DNA of 42,131 bases from Lachnospiraceae bacterium (GCA_017550425.1 JAFZPG010000057.1:1-42131), one strand, 5' to 3'. Shown: positions 32,947 to 41,968, numbered from the stretch's first letter. Numbers and translations: made by a program. Notes: a model not told the origin generated them from the letters alone.

Positions 32947-33000
32947 GGAAACATCCTCCTGTTGTGTATCTACTTATAGCGCTTTATACACATGTTTAGT

Positions 33001-33029
33001 ATTATAGATAACTGCTTGGCAAATGTCAA
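33001..33029 (-). promoter_or_regulatory. Consensus promoter of greA-lysS
   Basis: Minus strand: TTGACA (33024-33029), 17-nt spacer, TATAAT (33001-33006), all perfect. It begins 9 nt after the dusB stop, so greA-lysS can be transcribed strongly apart from the argF-dusB transcript. Confidence 0.92.
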
Positions 33030-33038
33030 GATGCTTTT

Positions 33039-34055
33039 TCAGTCATTTTCAAGTGCCTGTTTGACTTCGAGCCGAAAAGCCTCAATCAACTGCGTGAGCG
33101 CCTCTTTGCTTTCGGCCGCGTTGACCCTGCGGCGCAGCGAAGTCGCGTGCGGAAGCCCCGTCGTATACCAGGCCACATGCTTACGCATCTCCATCGGGGC
33201 AATGTACTCGTCTTTGAACTGCGCGATCCGCTCCATATGCAAGAGCATCATATCACACAGTTCGTCGATCGTAGGACGCGGCGGGACCGGCTCTCCGCTT
33301 AGCGCCGCGCAGACCTCGCGGAACAGCCAGGGATTGCCCTGCACGCCGCGGGCCAGCATGACCGCTTCGCAACCGGTCTGTTTTCTGCAGTCCAGTGCAT
33401 CCTGGGCCGAAAAAATGTCGCCGTTCGCGATGACAGGGATCGACACAGCCTCCCGGACACGGGCTATGCATTCCCAATCGGCCTTACCGCTGTAATACTG
33501 CTCGCGCAGGCGCCCATGGACCGCGATCGCAGCGACGCCGCAGTCCTGCGCGATCTTTGCGATCTCGACCGCGTCCGCGCCGACACTCACCCTGCCCGAA
33601 GCATCGCCTGCGAAACCTTTGCGGACCTTCACGGTGACCGGCACCGGGCCCGCGGCCTTCACCATCGCCGTCAGGATCTCCCGCACCAGCTTCGGTTCTT
33701 TCATCAACGCACTTCCCTCGTGATTGTTCACGATCTTCGGCACCGGACAGCCCATGTTCAGGTCGATGATATCGAACGCTCCGCTCTGTGCCAGTTTCGC
33801 GGTCTCGCTTGCGAGGACCTCCGGCTCCGAACCGAAGATCTGCACCGCGATCGGATGCTCGTCCGGGTCCACATCGAGCAGCTGCTTTGTATTCACATTT
33901 CGAAAAAAAAGAGCCTTGGCGCTGACCATCTCGGTGTAGGTCAGGCCGCAGCCCATCTCACGGCAAATGCCGCGAAACGCGCGGTCTGTCACACCGGCCA
34001 TAGGGCCCAGCGCCACAGGCGTTTTGATCTGTATATTTCCGATGGAAAAGCTCAT
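33039..34055 (-). CDS. dusB: tRNA-dihydrouridine synthase DusB
   Basis: 338 residues. A flavin enzyme that reduces uridine to dihydrouridine in the D-loop of tRNA. The TIM-barrel start GPMAGVTDRAFR is near 17-28, the catalytic Cys is in DLNMGCPVPK near 100, and the FMN-binding MLARGVQGNPWLF region is near 230-242. The helical C-terminus recognises tRNA. It lies 11 nt after a small unknown gene and is probably the last gene of the argF transcript. Confidence 0.95.
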   Translation of the reverse strand: MSFSIGNIQIKTPVALGPMAGVTDRAFRGICREMGCGLTYTEMVSAKALFFRNVNTKQLLDVDPDEHPIAVQIFGSEPEVLASETAKLAQSGAFDIIDLNMGCPVPKIVNNHEGSALMKEPKLVREILTAMVKAAGPVPVTVKVRKGFAGDASGRVSVGADAVEIAKIAQDCGVAAIAVHGRLREQYYSGKADWECIARVREAVSIPVIANGDIFSAQDALDCRKQTGCEAVMLARGVQGNPWLFREVCAALSGEPVPPRPTIDELCDMMLLHMERIAQFKDEYIAPMEMRKHVAWYTTGLPHATSLRRRVNAAESKEALTQLIEAFRLEVKQALEND

Positions 34056-34066
34056 GGCTCGTCTCC

Positions 34067-34444
34067 TTACACTTCATCCAGACCCATATCCAGAAAAACG
34101 ATCTTATAAAAGGTCTCCAGCGCGGCAAAAAGCTCCCGGTTCTCCATGCGGTAACGGTTGATATATAAGCCCGCGCTGATCTCATCGTACAGATAGTCGT
34201 TCGCATCGGAATACGAAGAAAGGTTCAGGTTTCCCTCCTCGTCAAATGACATCAGGAAGATCCCTCCGCACTCTTCGGTAAATGCGACACTTAAGATCTT
34301 GATATCGTCTTTGATATTATCCGGCATATGGGAAAACCGGGGATCCAGAAAGTATTTCTGGGTGTAAGAATTGGCCGCGCACATGATGACTTCGTCATTT
34401 TTGCCCTTTCCGGCCACATCTTCCAAATTAAGATCTTCCTGCAT
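34067..34444 (-). CDS. Small conserved protein of unknown function
   Basis: About 125 residues, acidic, no membrane segment or signal. The middle part (QKYFLDPRFSHMPDNIKDDIKILSVAFTEECGGIFLMSF) looks like a folded alpha-beta domain. ATG 34444 is preferred over 34459: GAGAGG lies 6 nt upstream and it follows the previous stop by 2 nt. It sits next to dusB, an arrangement that seems common in Lachnospiraceae-like genomes, but no function can be given. A family name is not assigned because I cannot confirm one. Confidence 0.75.
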   Translation of the reverse strand: MQEDLNLEDVAGKGKNDEVIMCAANSYTQKYFLDPRFSHMPDNIKDDIKILSVAFTEECGGIFLMSFDEEGNLNLSSYSDANDYLYDEISAGLYINRYRMENRELFAALETFYKIVFLDMGLDEV

Positions 34445-34446
34445 AT

Positions 34447-34761
34447 CTAACCTCTCCATTTCAAAGTCAGGATCGCGCTTACGACTGCCAACAAAAACAG
34501 CACGATCGAGATCACGCCGCCGATCAGTCGATGCAAACGCTGCCGTTGACGCTCACGCCCGGTCGCCTCCGAAAACAGGCTTCGGTATAAAGTGATCCAG
34601 CCTGAGATCAAAAACAACGGACAGAACAGGAAAAAGAAAAACTCCGTATCCACCGCCACCAGGATCGCCATGGCGATCACCGCGATACACGCCAGTTCCA
34701 GCGTGACATCCATATGACGGCGTCTGCGTTTACCGATCGAGGATATGGTTCCGTAGCCCAT
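34447..34761 (-). CDS. Small membrane protein of unknown function
   Basis: 104 residues with three hydrophobic segments (about 19-37, 38-58 and 80-99), a basic N-terminus (GKRRRRH) and a basic loop before the last segment (GRERQRQRLHR). AAAGGAG lies 4 nt before the ATG. It follows argF by 38 nt with no terminator and is directly followed by the small acidic gene, so it is likely co-transcribed. No family is recognised. Confidence 0.78.
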   Translation of the reverse strand: MGYGTISSIGKRRRRHMDVTLELACIAVIAMAILVAVDTEFFFFLFCPLFLISGWITLYRSLFSEATGRERQRQRLHRLIGGVISIVLFLLAVVSAILTLKWRG

Positions 34762-34799
34762 ACGACTCCTTTCGTTTCGGTGTCTAAACCGGGCAGAAC

Positions 34800-35747
34800 T
34801 TATGCTTCGTCCAGATTACCGAGAGTAGCGACCATAACGGCCTTAATGGTATGCATACGATTTTCCGCCTCGTCGAATACGACCGATGCGGGTCCTTCGA
34901 TAACTTCATCCGTTACTTCATTGCCGCGAACTGCAGGCAGGCAGTGCATAAAGATGGTCTCCTTCTTACCGGTAGCATCCATCAATTTCTGATTTACCTG
35001 ATACGGGGACAGAAGTGCCATTCTTTCAGCCGCTTTATCCTCCTCACCCATGGAGCACCAAACGTCCGTGTAGATCACGTCCGCGCCGGCTACAGTAGCC
35101 GTGTCCTCAGTGATCGTCAGAGAACCGCCGGAAACCTTCGCATAGGACTGACAGAGCTCCACCAGATCCTCCTTCGGCCAGAGTGCCTTCGGGGCAATGA
35201 TCACGCAGTGCAGGCCCATCTTGGTGCAGCCGATCATCAGGGAATTCGACATATTGTTTCTGCCGTCGCCGACAAAAACGAACTTCTTACCGGTGATGTC
35301 GCCGAACACCTCACGCATGGTAAGAAAATCCGCCAGGATCTGCGTCGGATGGTAATCATCCGTCAGGCCGTTCCACACCGGTACTCCCGAATATTTTGCA
35401 AGCATCTCTACGGTCTCGTGAGAGTAGCCGCGGAACTCGATGCCATCAAACATACGTCCCAAAACACGCGCGGTGTCTTTGACATTTTCCTTCTTGCCGA
35501 ACTGGATCTCGTCCTTACCGAGATACTCGGGATGTGCGCCCTCATCGATCGCCGCTACGGTAAACGAGCAGCGTGTACGCGTCGAAGTTTTCTCAAACAT
35601 CAATGCGATATTCTTACCTTTCAGGCTGGTGCCCAAAATGCCCTTTTTTTTCTTCTCTTTCAAATGCGCGGCCAGGTCGAGCAGATAGCTGATCTCCTCC
35701 GCGGTGAAATCTTTAAGTGTTAAAAAACTGCGTCCGTGTAAATTCAT
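34800..35747 (-). CDS. argF: Ornithine carbamoyltransferase
   Basis: 315 residues. It makes citrulline from ornithine and carbamoyl phosphate (arginine synthesis; the arginine deiminase route runs it in reverse). The carbamoyl-phosphate site STRTRCSF is near 55-62, the HPTQ motif is near 133, and the ornithine site is in HCLPAVRG near 273-280, with DVWCSMGEE upstream. It has its own palindrome-rich promoter. No other arg genes are in the window, so biosynthetic against catabolic use cannot be told. AAGGAGG is upstream of the ATG. Confidence 0.96.
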   Translation of the reverse strand: MNLHGRSFLTLKDFTAEEISYLLDLAAHLKEKKKKGILGTSLKGKNIALMFEKTSTRTRCSFTVAAIDEGAHPEYLGKDEIQFGKKENVKDTARVLGRMFDGIEFRGYSHETVEMLAKYSGVPVWNGLTDDYHPTQILADFLTMREVFGDITGKKFVFVGDGRNNMSNSLMIGCTKMGLHCVIIAPKALWPKEDLVELCQSYAKVSGGSLTITEDTATVAGADVIYTDVWCSMGEEDKAAERMALLSPYQVNQKLMDATGKKETIFMHCLPAVRGNEVTDEVIEGPASVVFDEAENRMHTIKAVMVATLGNLDEA

Positions 35748-35798
35748 GGGGCGTACCTCCTTATCCTATATTTCAAAATCAATCTCTTAAAAATGAAA

Positions 35799-35833
35799 AT
35801 ATACGTTTCTGCTCATGCAAGAGAAACGTATAT
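35799..35833. promoter_or_regulatory. Perfect 12-bp inverted repeat at the argF transcription start
   Basis: ATATACGTTTCT (35799-35810) faces AGAAACGTATAT (35822-35833) across 11 nt. It lies just downstream of the -10 and so overlaps or follows the predicted start site. It may be an operator or a 5' mRNA stem. It does not match the ArgR box. Confidence 0.65.
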
Positions 35834-35836
35834 CTC

Positions 35837-35870
35837 ATCTTATCTCATTTGTCTTTCACTTGTCAAGTGA
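35837..35870 (-). promoter_or_regulatory. argF promoter with palindrome over the -35
   Basis: Minus strand: TTGACA (35861-35866), 18-nt spacer, TAAGAT (35837-35842). The -35 is the centre of a perfect 15-bp palindrome, TCACTTG-A-CAAGTGA (35856-35870). It overlaps the end of the upstream hydrolase gene's 3' flank. Confidence 0.8.
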
Positions 35871-35874
35871 AAAA

Positions 35875-38079
35875 TCACTTTTTCGAATAGAAAACGTGGT
35901 TGCCGATAATGACTGACACTTTGAAGTTCGGCCACTTATTGTTTGCATCTGCGCTCTTCTTGCTGCAGAAGAAGATCAGCCCGCCGATATTGTTGTATCC
36001 GGCACACGCCTGATATGCTGCATCATAACAGGACTGAAGCAAAGGATCGTTGGAAGTATTTTTCTCAGCCAGCCAGATCGCCAGCTTCGAGATACCGTTT
36101 TCATCCGTTTTCGCCACGCTGAACTGACCCGGAGCATATATCACACCGCTGAGTGTCGGTCCCCAGTGTCCGGAGATCAGACGGTTAACGATGACATTGG
36201 CCACGGCCAGTTTACCTTCCTGAGGCTCGTGTCCGGCTTCCAGACGGATCACATAAGCCATGAGTTTGATATCTTCCGAAGAAAGGTATACGGTCGTACG
36301 ATTCGGCGTACCGCCGGCAACGTAAAGGTCGATCATATCATAGGCCGGGTCGCGGGCAGGCTGTACGGGCTGTGTTTCCACAGGCGGAACCGGTGTCGTT
36401 TCGGCCGGCGGTGTCTCTACGGGTTGCGTTTCCGCAGGCGGAGTTTCCACAGGCTGTGTTTCTTCAGGCGGAGCCGGTGTCGTCTCGACCGGCTGCGTCG
36501 GGTGAACGATAACAGGAACGGTGATCACGCTGGTGAACGCACCAAACCGGATCGTCATGGGTATATTGCCGGTAACGAGCGGAACTCCTACGAGTTCGCA
36601 TGCCCATCCGTTCGGATTCTTCAACGTATGTCCATCTTTATATGTGAGGATGACCTCGATCTCCTTAACGGTTACAGTCTCACCCTCATATTTCGTGCCA
36701 CCGATATAGCGGGCGGTCATAGCGACTACGGTCTGCGCCGCCTCGGCAGCCTGGCGTGCCAATTCAGCCTGACGAGCTTCTTCTGCTGCACGGCTGGCTT
36801 CCTCTGCCGCCGCACGGCTGGCTTTTTCTGCCGCGATTCTGGCTTCTTCGGCCTTACGTGCCTCTTCTGCCAAATGTTCTGCTTCGATACGATTGATCTC
36901 CTCGATCGTGATTCCGACGCCCTCGCCTACATCGATCGTAACGAAATCCGCACTCGCATAGCATGTCTGTCCTTCATATACGGTCTGGACCCAGCCGCCG
37001 CACTCGGGAATACCCGTAACCGGAAGCACATCGGCCAGAGAGATCTTACACAAAGCGCGTGCATTCACACTCGGTGCCGTACGAAGGAACAGTTTCTCCG
37101 CGCGAACAAACAAACGCATGTTCGACGGAAGCGAGAGGAGCTGTGCTCCATAATAGATATATGATGCATCGACCCAGCCGGTAACATCGCCGGATTCGAT
37201 AAATGCATAACCACCTGAAAGGTTCTTTAAAACGCCGCCGTTATTCGGGTACAAGCGACCCACTACTGTCTCACTGCCCGGTTCGGAACGAACATTCAAA
37301 TAGTTATCTACACGATCGGGATTAACATAGAACACCGTATTCAGCAATCTGTAGATCGTCTCATTGTAAAGTGCCTGACGCTGACGTTCGATCTCTTCTG
37401 CGGAAAGAGCCGTTTCTTCCTCGGTATATTCCTCTCCCTCGATCTCATCCATCTCCGAAGGGATCTCGATATCCGTCGGGATGGCGAGTTCCGGGTTATC
37501 CTCGATCGTAGGAATATTTATATCGGGATCGGTCGCATTCGAAGGATCCGTTTCCTCGGGCAATGTCTCTTCTTCCGAAGGTTCATCTTTATCGATTTCC
37601 GCTTTGCTTTCCTTAACTGTTTCCCAAAAATGCTCGGAACCGAAACCTGCAAGAACGTAAGAATAATCATCTGTAACAAACAGACTGGCGATCGCTACAT
37701 CATCCAAGGGAGACAGGTCGCGGGTGATCGCGGGGACCGGGCTCACTAAAAGCGCATCTGCAGCCTTTGCGATCTTCGGAAGCGAATGGTCTACAGTCTG
37801 TACGCTAAGTAAACGCAGCGTCTTCTCATGCATGGCAGTCGCCGCCGCATTATATTTTTCCGTCATATCTGCGGCCGTAGTTTCGATCGTATCTTTATCG
37901 GCTCCGACGACCATACTCTCTGTCGGGGCCGGATCCGTTTTCAGTTTTGCATTCGGGGAAGAACATGCGGAAATACAGTAGGAAACCAAAAACAAGCATG
38001 CGAAAAGAGTGGCGATCCAACGAACCGTTTTCATCGCGCCACCGGTCTTATGTGCATGATTGAAATTCTTGTGTTTCAT
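35875..38079 (-). CDS. SleB-type cell wall hydrolase with SH3 domains
   Basis: About 734 residues. A long basic start leads into a membrane signal whose cleavage site looks like a lipobox (ISAC), so it may be a surface lipoprotein. Then come an acidic stretch, two SH3b-like domains (about 255-320 and 330-390), an Ala/Glu-rich coiled coil (about 395-450), a beta-sandwich segment, a Pro/Thr/Glu-rich linker with repeated VETPPAE units, and the SleB hydrolase domain from about 600 (KLMAYVIRLEAGHE with the likely catalytic Glu). It would cut peptidoglycan, in spore germination or growth. ATG 38079 has GGAG 9 nt upstream; ATG 38034 is the next option. Confidence 0.9.
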   Translation of the reverse strand: MKHKNFNHAHKTGGAMKTVRWIATLFACLFLVSYCISACSSPNAKLKTDPAPTESMVVGADKDTIETTAADMTEKYNAAATAMHEKTLRLLSVQTVDHSLPKIAKAADALLVSPVPAITRDLSPLDDVAIASLFVTDDYSYVLAGFGSEHFWETVKESKAEIDKDEPSEEETLPEETDPSNATDPDINIPTIEDNPELAIPTDIEIPSEMDEIEGEEYTEEETALSAEEIERQRQALYNETIYRLLNTVFYVNPDRVDNYLNVRSEPGSETVVGRLYPNNGGVLKNLSGGYAFIESGDVTGWVDASYIYYGAQLLSLPSNMRLFVRAEKLFLRTAPSVNARALCKISLADVLPVTGIPECGGWVQTVYEGQTCYASADFVTIDVGEGVGITIEEINRIEAEHLAEEARKAEEARIAAEKASRAAAEEASRAAEEARQAELARQAAEAAQTVVAMTARYIGGTKYEGETVTVKEIEVILTYKDGHTLKNPNGWACELVGVPLVTGNIPMTIRFGAFTSVITVPVIVHPTQPVETTPAPPEETQPVETPPAETQPVETPPAETTPVPPVETQPVQPARDPAYDMIDLYVAGGTPNRTTVYLSSEDIKLMAYVIRLEAGHEPQEGKLAVANVIVNRLISGHWGPTLSGVIYAPGQFSVAKTDENGISKLAIWLAEKNTSNDPLLQSCYDAAYQACAGYNNIGGLIFFCSKKSADANNKWPNFKVSVIIGNHVFYSKK

Positions 38080-38100
38080 CGTAATCATCTCCGTAGGTTC

Positions 38101-38199
38101 GACAGCTCTGTAATACTTTCTTCATATCTGTGCTGTCCGAAGCCGAATCACCCTTCTCAAAAAGAACCATTCCCTGTTTTTGGGTACAAAAAAGAAGGG
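38101..38199 (-). promoter_or_regulatory. Possible structured leader of the SleB-type gene
   Basis: The 145-nt mRNA leader can fold: CCCTTCT with AGAAGGG (38193-38199 with 38151-38157) encloses a CCC/GGG inner hairpin, and GACAGC with GCTGTC (38132-38137 with 38101-38106) forms a second stem. It does not match the c-di-AMP (ydaO) or c-di-GMP riboswitch patterns I know. Confidence 0.3.
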
Positions 38200-38231
38200 C
38201 AAAACAAATGTTACAAATATGTTACGAAACA

Positions 38232-38260
38232 ATTTTAGCACATCTTTGACGCTTTGTCAA
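38232..38260 (-). promoter_or_regulatory. Promoter of the SleB-type gene, next to a G8 tract
   Basis: Minus strand: TTGACA (38255-38260), 17-nt spacer, TAAAAT (38232-38237). A run of eight G lies 2 nt upstream of the -35 (38263-38270). Confidence 0.87.
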
Positions 38261-38332
38261 CACCCCCCCCACTTTTTCTGCCTTTTTGCGGGTATTTTGT
38301 CTCTCAGCCGCCACTTTTATGGGTAAAATAAT

Positions 38333-38368
38333 GCAGAGGCCCCGCTCTATTTCGAGAGAAACCTCTGC
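38333..38368 (-). terminator. Terminator after the lgt/methyltransferase operon
   Basis: GCAGAGG (38333-38339) pairs with CCTCTGC (38362-38368) with an inner CTCT/AGAG stem; the minus-strand tail is ATTATTTT. It is 4 nt after the methyltransferase stop. Confidence 0.75.
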
Positions 38369-38372
38369 TCTT

Positions 38373-39146
38373 CTATCTTCTCTGTCTGGCCGCCTCAAAC
38401 AGCACGACCGCGCTCGCGATCGCTGCGTTTAAGGATTCGATAGAGCCGTCCATCGGTATCCGGATATGTTGCCTGCAGGCATCCAGGACCGCCGCCGACA
38501 CGCCGTGTGCCTCGTTACCGATCACGATCGCCGTAGCTTCTGTATACGATACCTTCGTATAATCCTCGCTTTGCCTTAGCGAAGTCGCAAAACATCGGAT
38601 TCCGCTGTCCTGCATCTTTCGGATCTCCCCTGCCAGATCGCTGCATCTGCGATGCGGCATCCGGAACACGGAGCCCATCGTCGAACGCACCACTTTCGGG
38701 TTATACAGATCGACCGTATCGGACGACATAACGATCTCACTCACTCCGGCAGCCTCGGCCGTACGAAAGATCGTTCCCAGATTTCCGGGATCTGCGATCC
38801 CGTCCAGGACCAGATAGAGGCCGGGCTTTTCGTTTTTCCCGGGAAATGTCTCCGGCATCCGCACGATCGCGAGCACGCCCTGCGGCGTCTGCGTATCGCA
38901 GGCCGCATCGAACACATGGTCCGCGACCACTTCATAACTCACACCGCCAAACAACGCTTCGTATTTGCCGATCTCTTCTTTCTGAAACTGTTCCGAAACA
39001 TAGGTCTTCAGCAGTAGTTTCTTCGGCACCTCCGAAAACAGGCGGACGCCCTCCACCACGAAGGCTCGATTCTTTTCGCGCGCAGAAGCCTTTCGCTGCA
39101 GAAGCGAGATATATTTCATTTGTGCATTGGCCGATGATGTGATCAT
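38373..39146 (-). CDS. SpoU/TrmH family RNA 2'-O-methyltransferase
   Basis: 257 residues. An N-terminal substrate-binding domain (residues 1-100, KASAREKNRAFVVEGVRL) precedes the SPOUT knot domain with its three motifs: DPGNLGTIFRTAEAAG near 117, AIVIGNEAHGVS near 205, and IPMDGSIESLNAAIASAV near 228. It methylates ribose in rRNA or tRNA; the N-terminal domain resembles the RlmB/TsnR-type rRNA enzymes, but the exact site is unknown. It starts 3 nt after lgt, so the two are one operon. AGGAG is upstream of the ATG. Confidence 0.93.
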   Translation of the reverse strand: MITSSANAQMKYISLLQRKASAREKNRAFVVEGVRLFSEVPKKLLLKTYVSEQFQKEEIGKYEALFGGVSYEVVADHVFDAACDTQTPQGVLAIVRMPETFPGKNEKPGLYLVLDGIADPGNLGTIFRTAEAAGVSEIVMSSDTVDLYNPKVVRSTMGSVFRMPHRRCSDLAGEIRKMQDSGIRCFATSLRQSEDYTKVSYTEATAIVIGNEAHGVSAAVLDACRQHIRIPMDGSIESLNAAIASAVVLFEAARQRR

Positions 39147-39149
39147 TTC

Positions 39150-40160
39150 CTACTCCTGCTTATCTTTGGGCGTTTCTTTCTCTTTCGTTTCTTTCTTTTG
39201 CTTCAGAGCCTGCTTTTCTTTTTCGAGCTTCTCCGCGCGCTCTTTTTTGATCTTCGCCAGTTCTTCCTCCGTGAGGTTCACGTGCGGTATGAAAAACGCT
39301 TTCTGCTTTTTAACCAAAATGTGTCCCGTAATGATGAACGCCAGTCCGGCGACGAAGAGCACCGCGGACAGGGCCTGCGACACCGGAATGCCGGTCGAGC
39401 CGATCTTCAGCTGGTCGCTGCGGATACCTTCGATCCAAAAGCGGCCTGCTCCGTATAACAGAAGGTAGAACCCGAACAGCTCTCCTTTGAACTTTCTGTG
39501 TTTGCGGTACAGCACCATAAAAGTAAATGCCAGCATGTTCCACGCGAATTCATAGAGGAACGTCGGTGCGACCTGGGTATAGGTCCCGGCCAGCTCCGGC
39601 AGGCGCTCCTGCATGTCTTTCGCCAGCATCGTAACATACTCTGAATTCACCAGATTATTATTGAGCCGCATGGCGAACAGGCCGTCCGACACACCGCCGA
39701 ACACCTCGCAGTTGAAGAAATTGCCCCAACGGCCGATGGCCTGGCCCAGGATCAGGCCGATTACGCCCATGTCCACCATTTGAAGAAAACGGCGCTTTTT
39801 GATCTTCGTGAAGACGAACATCGTAACGATGGCCGCGATCGCTCCACCGTAGATCGCCAGACCGCCCTGACGCAGGTTCAGGATCTCCGCCAAGTGATCC
39901 TTATAATATCCGAACTCGAATATAACATAATAGAGACGCGCGCCGAGGATACCGAACAGAACTCCGTAGATGATGTAATCAGAGTAGTCCTCCGGATCAT
40001 CGCCCTCGATGGTCCCCAAATGCTTCGCCACGAAAAATCCCGCAGCCAGACCGATCATGATCATGATCGCATAAAGGCGGATCTCGACCCCGAAGATATT
40101 AAAGCCTTGCGGCAAATGTTCTATATTGATCCCGAGATTGGGAAAACTGACGTCCGTCAT
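39150..40160 (-). CDS. lgt: Prolipoprotein diacylglyceryl transferase
   Basis: 336 residues, seven membrane segments. Lgt attaches diacylglycerol to the lipobox Cys of prelipoproteins, as needed for the lipoproteins in this window. The signature GRWGNFFNCEVFGG is at 143-156, with Arg144 matching the essential arginine. The usual length is about 260-290; the extra C-terminal tail from about 290 is Lys/Glu-rich and looks like a cytoplasmic coiled coil (EELAKIKKERAEKLEKE). It is first in a two-gene operon with the RNA methyltransferase. Confidence 0.95.
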   Translation of the reverse strand: MTDVSFPNLGINIEHLPQGFNIFGVEIRLYAIMIMIGLAAGFFVAKHLGTIEGDDPEDYSDYIIYGVLFGILGARLYYVIFEFGYYKDHLAEILNLRQGGLAIYGGAIAAIVTMFVFTKIKKRRFLQMVDMGVIGLILGQAIGRWGNFFNCEVFGGVSDGLFAMRLNNNLVNSEYVTMLAKDMQERLPELAGTYTQVAPTFLYEFAWNMLAFTFMVLYRKHRKFKGELFGFYLLLYGAGRFWIEGIRSDQLKIGSTGIPVSQALSAVLFVAGLAFIITGHILVKKQKAFFIPHVNLTEEELAKIKKERAEKLEKEKQALKQKKETKEKETPKDKQE

Positions 40161-40229
40161 GTCATTCTGCTCCTGAATCTGATACTTGATCTAAGGGAAA
40201 CGGTCATCTTCTTCCGTTCATCCCGTATC

Positions 40230-40258
40230 AGTTTATCAAAATTCATCCGATACTTCAA
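40230..40258 (-). promoter_or_regulatory. Probable promoter of lgt
   Basis: Minus strand: TTGAAG (40253-40258), 17-nt spacer, TAAACT (40230-40235). It lies about 65 nt before the lgt ATG, in the divergent gap with ychF. Confidence 0.6.
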
Positions 40259-40333
40259 GAAGAATCCGTAGGCATCGGTCGCTTTGTTCTCATAAGCACA
40301 AAGCTAACGGTTGAATGCCCCCATGAATTCTAC

Positions 40334-40363
40334 TTGTACATTTCTCTTTCTTTATGCTATAAT
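40334..40363 (+). promoter_or_regulatory. Promoter of ychF
   Basis: Plus strand: TTGTAC (40334-40339), 18-nt spacer, TATAAT (40358-40363), about 45 nt before the ychF ATG. Confidence 0.72.
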
Positions 40364-40408
40364 AAGGCGGACGCGCCAAAGCGTCGGACTAAAGGAGTTT
40401 ATCAAATC

Positions 40409-41506
40409 ATGAAATTAGGAATCGTCGGTCTGCCGAATGTCGGCAAGAGCACACTATTCAATTCACTTACAAAAGCAGGCGCAGAAAGCGCGAACTACCC
40501 TTTCTGTACGATCGATCCGAACGTCGGCATCGTTCCGGTCCCGGATCCCCGTCTGGCCCAGCTTGCAGCCCTCTACGACTCTGCGAAGATCACACCCGCG
40601 GTTGTGGAATTCGTTGATATCGCCGGCCTGGTGCGTGGCGCCTCGAAGGGTGAAGGCCTGGGCAATCAGTTCCTGGCGAACATCCGTGAGGTCGATGCGA
40701 TCGTTCACGTAGTCCGCTGCTTTGATGATACGAACGTTATCCATGTCGAGGGCAGCGTCGATCCCGCCCGTGACATCGAGACCATCAACCTCGAGCTGAT
40801 CTTTGCGGATCTGGAAGTTCTGGAGCGCCGCATTTCCAAGACCGGTAAGAGCGTCATGGGCAATAAATCCCTGGCGAAAGAACTGGAGAGCCTGAAGAGA
40901 CTTAAAGATCATCTGGAAGGCGGAAACATGGCGATCACGCTGCAGCCCGCCGATGAGGACGAAGCCGCCCTCTTCGCTTCCCTGAACATGCTGACCGGAA
41001 AGAAGGTCATCTACGCGGCCAATGTCGATGAAAGCGCTCTGGCCGATGACGGTGCTTCCAACCCGTACGTAGCAAAGGTCCGCGAGATCGCGAAGGCTAC
41101 CGGCAGCAGTGTATTTGTCATCTGCGCGCAGATCGAACAGGAGATCGCCGAGCTCGATGACGAAGAAAAGAAGATGTTTTTGGAGGAGCTCGGCCTGTCC
41201 GAGTCCGGCCTGGAGAAACTGATCGCGGCCAGCTACGATCTGCTCGGTCTCATCAGTTATCTGACCGCAGGTCCGACCGAGACCCGCGCATGGACCATTA
41301 CCCGCGGAACGAAGGCGCCGCAGGCGGCCGGCAAGATCCACTCCGATTTCGAGCGTGGTTTCATCCGTGCCGAGGTCGTAAACTACCAGGACCTGTTGGA
41401 CTGCAAGACCTACAATGCCGCAAAGGAAAAAGGCCTGGTCCGTCTGGAAGGTAAAGACTACGTCGTACAGGACGGCGATGTCATCCTCTTCCGCTTTAAT
41501 GTATAA
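40409..41506 (+). CDS. ychF: Redox-regulated ATPase YchF (Obg family)
   Basis: About 365 residues. The frame opens at 40334, but ATG 40409 ([15 protein letters not shown]) has AAAGGAG upstream and fits the family. The P-loop GLPNVGKST is at 7-15, G3 is in [19 protein letters not shown] near 69-87, and the N-x-x-E in place of NKxD (AANVDES) marks the ATP-preferring branch. A coiled-coil hairpin and a C-terminal TGS domain follow. The protein binds ribosomes and is tied to stress and protein quality control. The DUF1292 gene follows by 11 nt. Confidence 0.97.
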   Translation: MKLGIVGLPNVGKSTLFNSLTKAGAESANYPFCTIDPNVGIVPVPDPRLAQLAALYDSAKITPAVVEFVDIAGLVRGASKGEGLGNQFLANIREVDAIVHVVRCFDDTNVIHVEGSVDPARDIETINLELIFADLEVLERRISKTGKSVMGNKSLAKELESLKRLKDHLEGGNMAITLQPADEDEAALFASLNMLTGKKVIYAANVDESALADDGASNPYVAKVREIAKATGSSVFVICAQIEQEIAELDDEEKKMFLEELGLSESGLEKLIAASYDLLGLISYLTAGPTETRAWTITRGTKAPQAAGKIHSDFERGFIRAEVVNYQDLLDCKTYNAAKEKGLVRLEGKDYVVQDGDVILFRFNV

Positions 41507-41517
41507 GGAGGTTACCT

Positions 41518-41916
41518 ATGAACACATTTGATAAAGATGACGAACTGTTTTCACAGAATGACGAGAACAATATCGAGATCCCCGAAGATGAATTCAGCAT
41601 CCTCGATGATTTCGACGACGAAGAATACGACTACTACGAGCCGGACGGTGATTACATCATCGACCTTGAGGACGAAGAAGGCACTACGATCCCCTGTCAG
41701 GTGTGCTTCTACTTCACCCTTCGCGGCCACGATATCGTAGCTCTGTCGCCGCAGGACGGTGAGTACGATGACAGCATCATCCCGTACTTCTACACCGAGT
41801 ACGAAAACGGAAACTTCGACATCGACCCGATCGATGACGAAGAGCTCTACGAAGAAGCCCTCGACCGCATCGACGAGATCCTCGACGACAACGACTTCGA
41901 CGAACTGCCGGAGTAA
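41518..41916 (+). CDS. DUF1292 family acidic protein
   Basis: 132 residues, very acidic (Asp/Glu in most of the first 45 and last 45 residues). The core DLEDEEGTTIPCQVCFYFTLRGHDIVALSPQD (about 50-80) is the DUF1292 domain found in Firmicutes; its function is not known. AGGAGG lies 6 nt before the ATG. It shares the ychF transcript and is closed by a strong terminator. Confidence 0.88.
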   Translation: MNTFDKDDELFSQNDENNIEIPEDEFSILDDFDDEEYDYYEPDGDYIIDLEDEEGTTIPCQVCFYFTLRGHDIVALSPQDGEYDDSIIPYFYTEYENGNFDIDPIDDEELYEEALDRIDEILDDNDFDELPE

Positions 41917-41932
41917 ACGCGCACATAACCTG

Positions 41933-41968
41933 ACCCGGAGGTACCACACGGCGCCCCCGGGTTTTTTT
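41933..41968 (+). terminator. Terminator of ychF-DUF1292
   Basis: ACCCGG (from 41933) pairs with CCGGGT (to 41962), followed by TTTTTTT (41962-41968). Confidence 0.85.

Noticed and set aside
32461..33038. T-box riboswitch ahead of lysS
   Set aside because: lysS follows greA by 9 nt, and the short greA leader has no T-box sequence or specifier stem.
35748..35874. Classical ArgR boxes at argF
   Set aside because: No close match to the 18-bp ARG consensus was found; the palindromes there are different.
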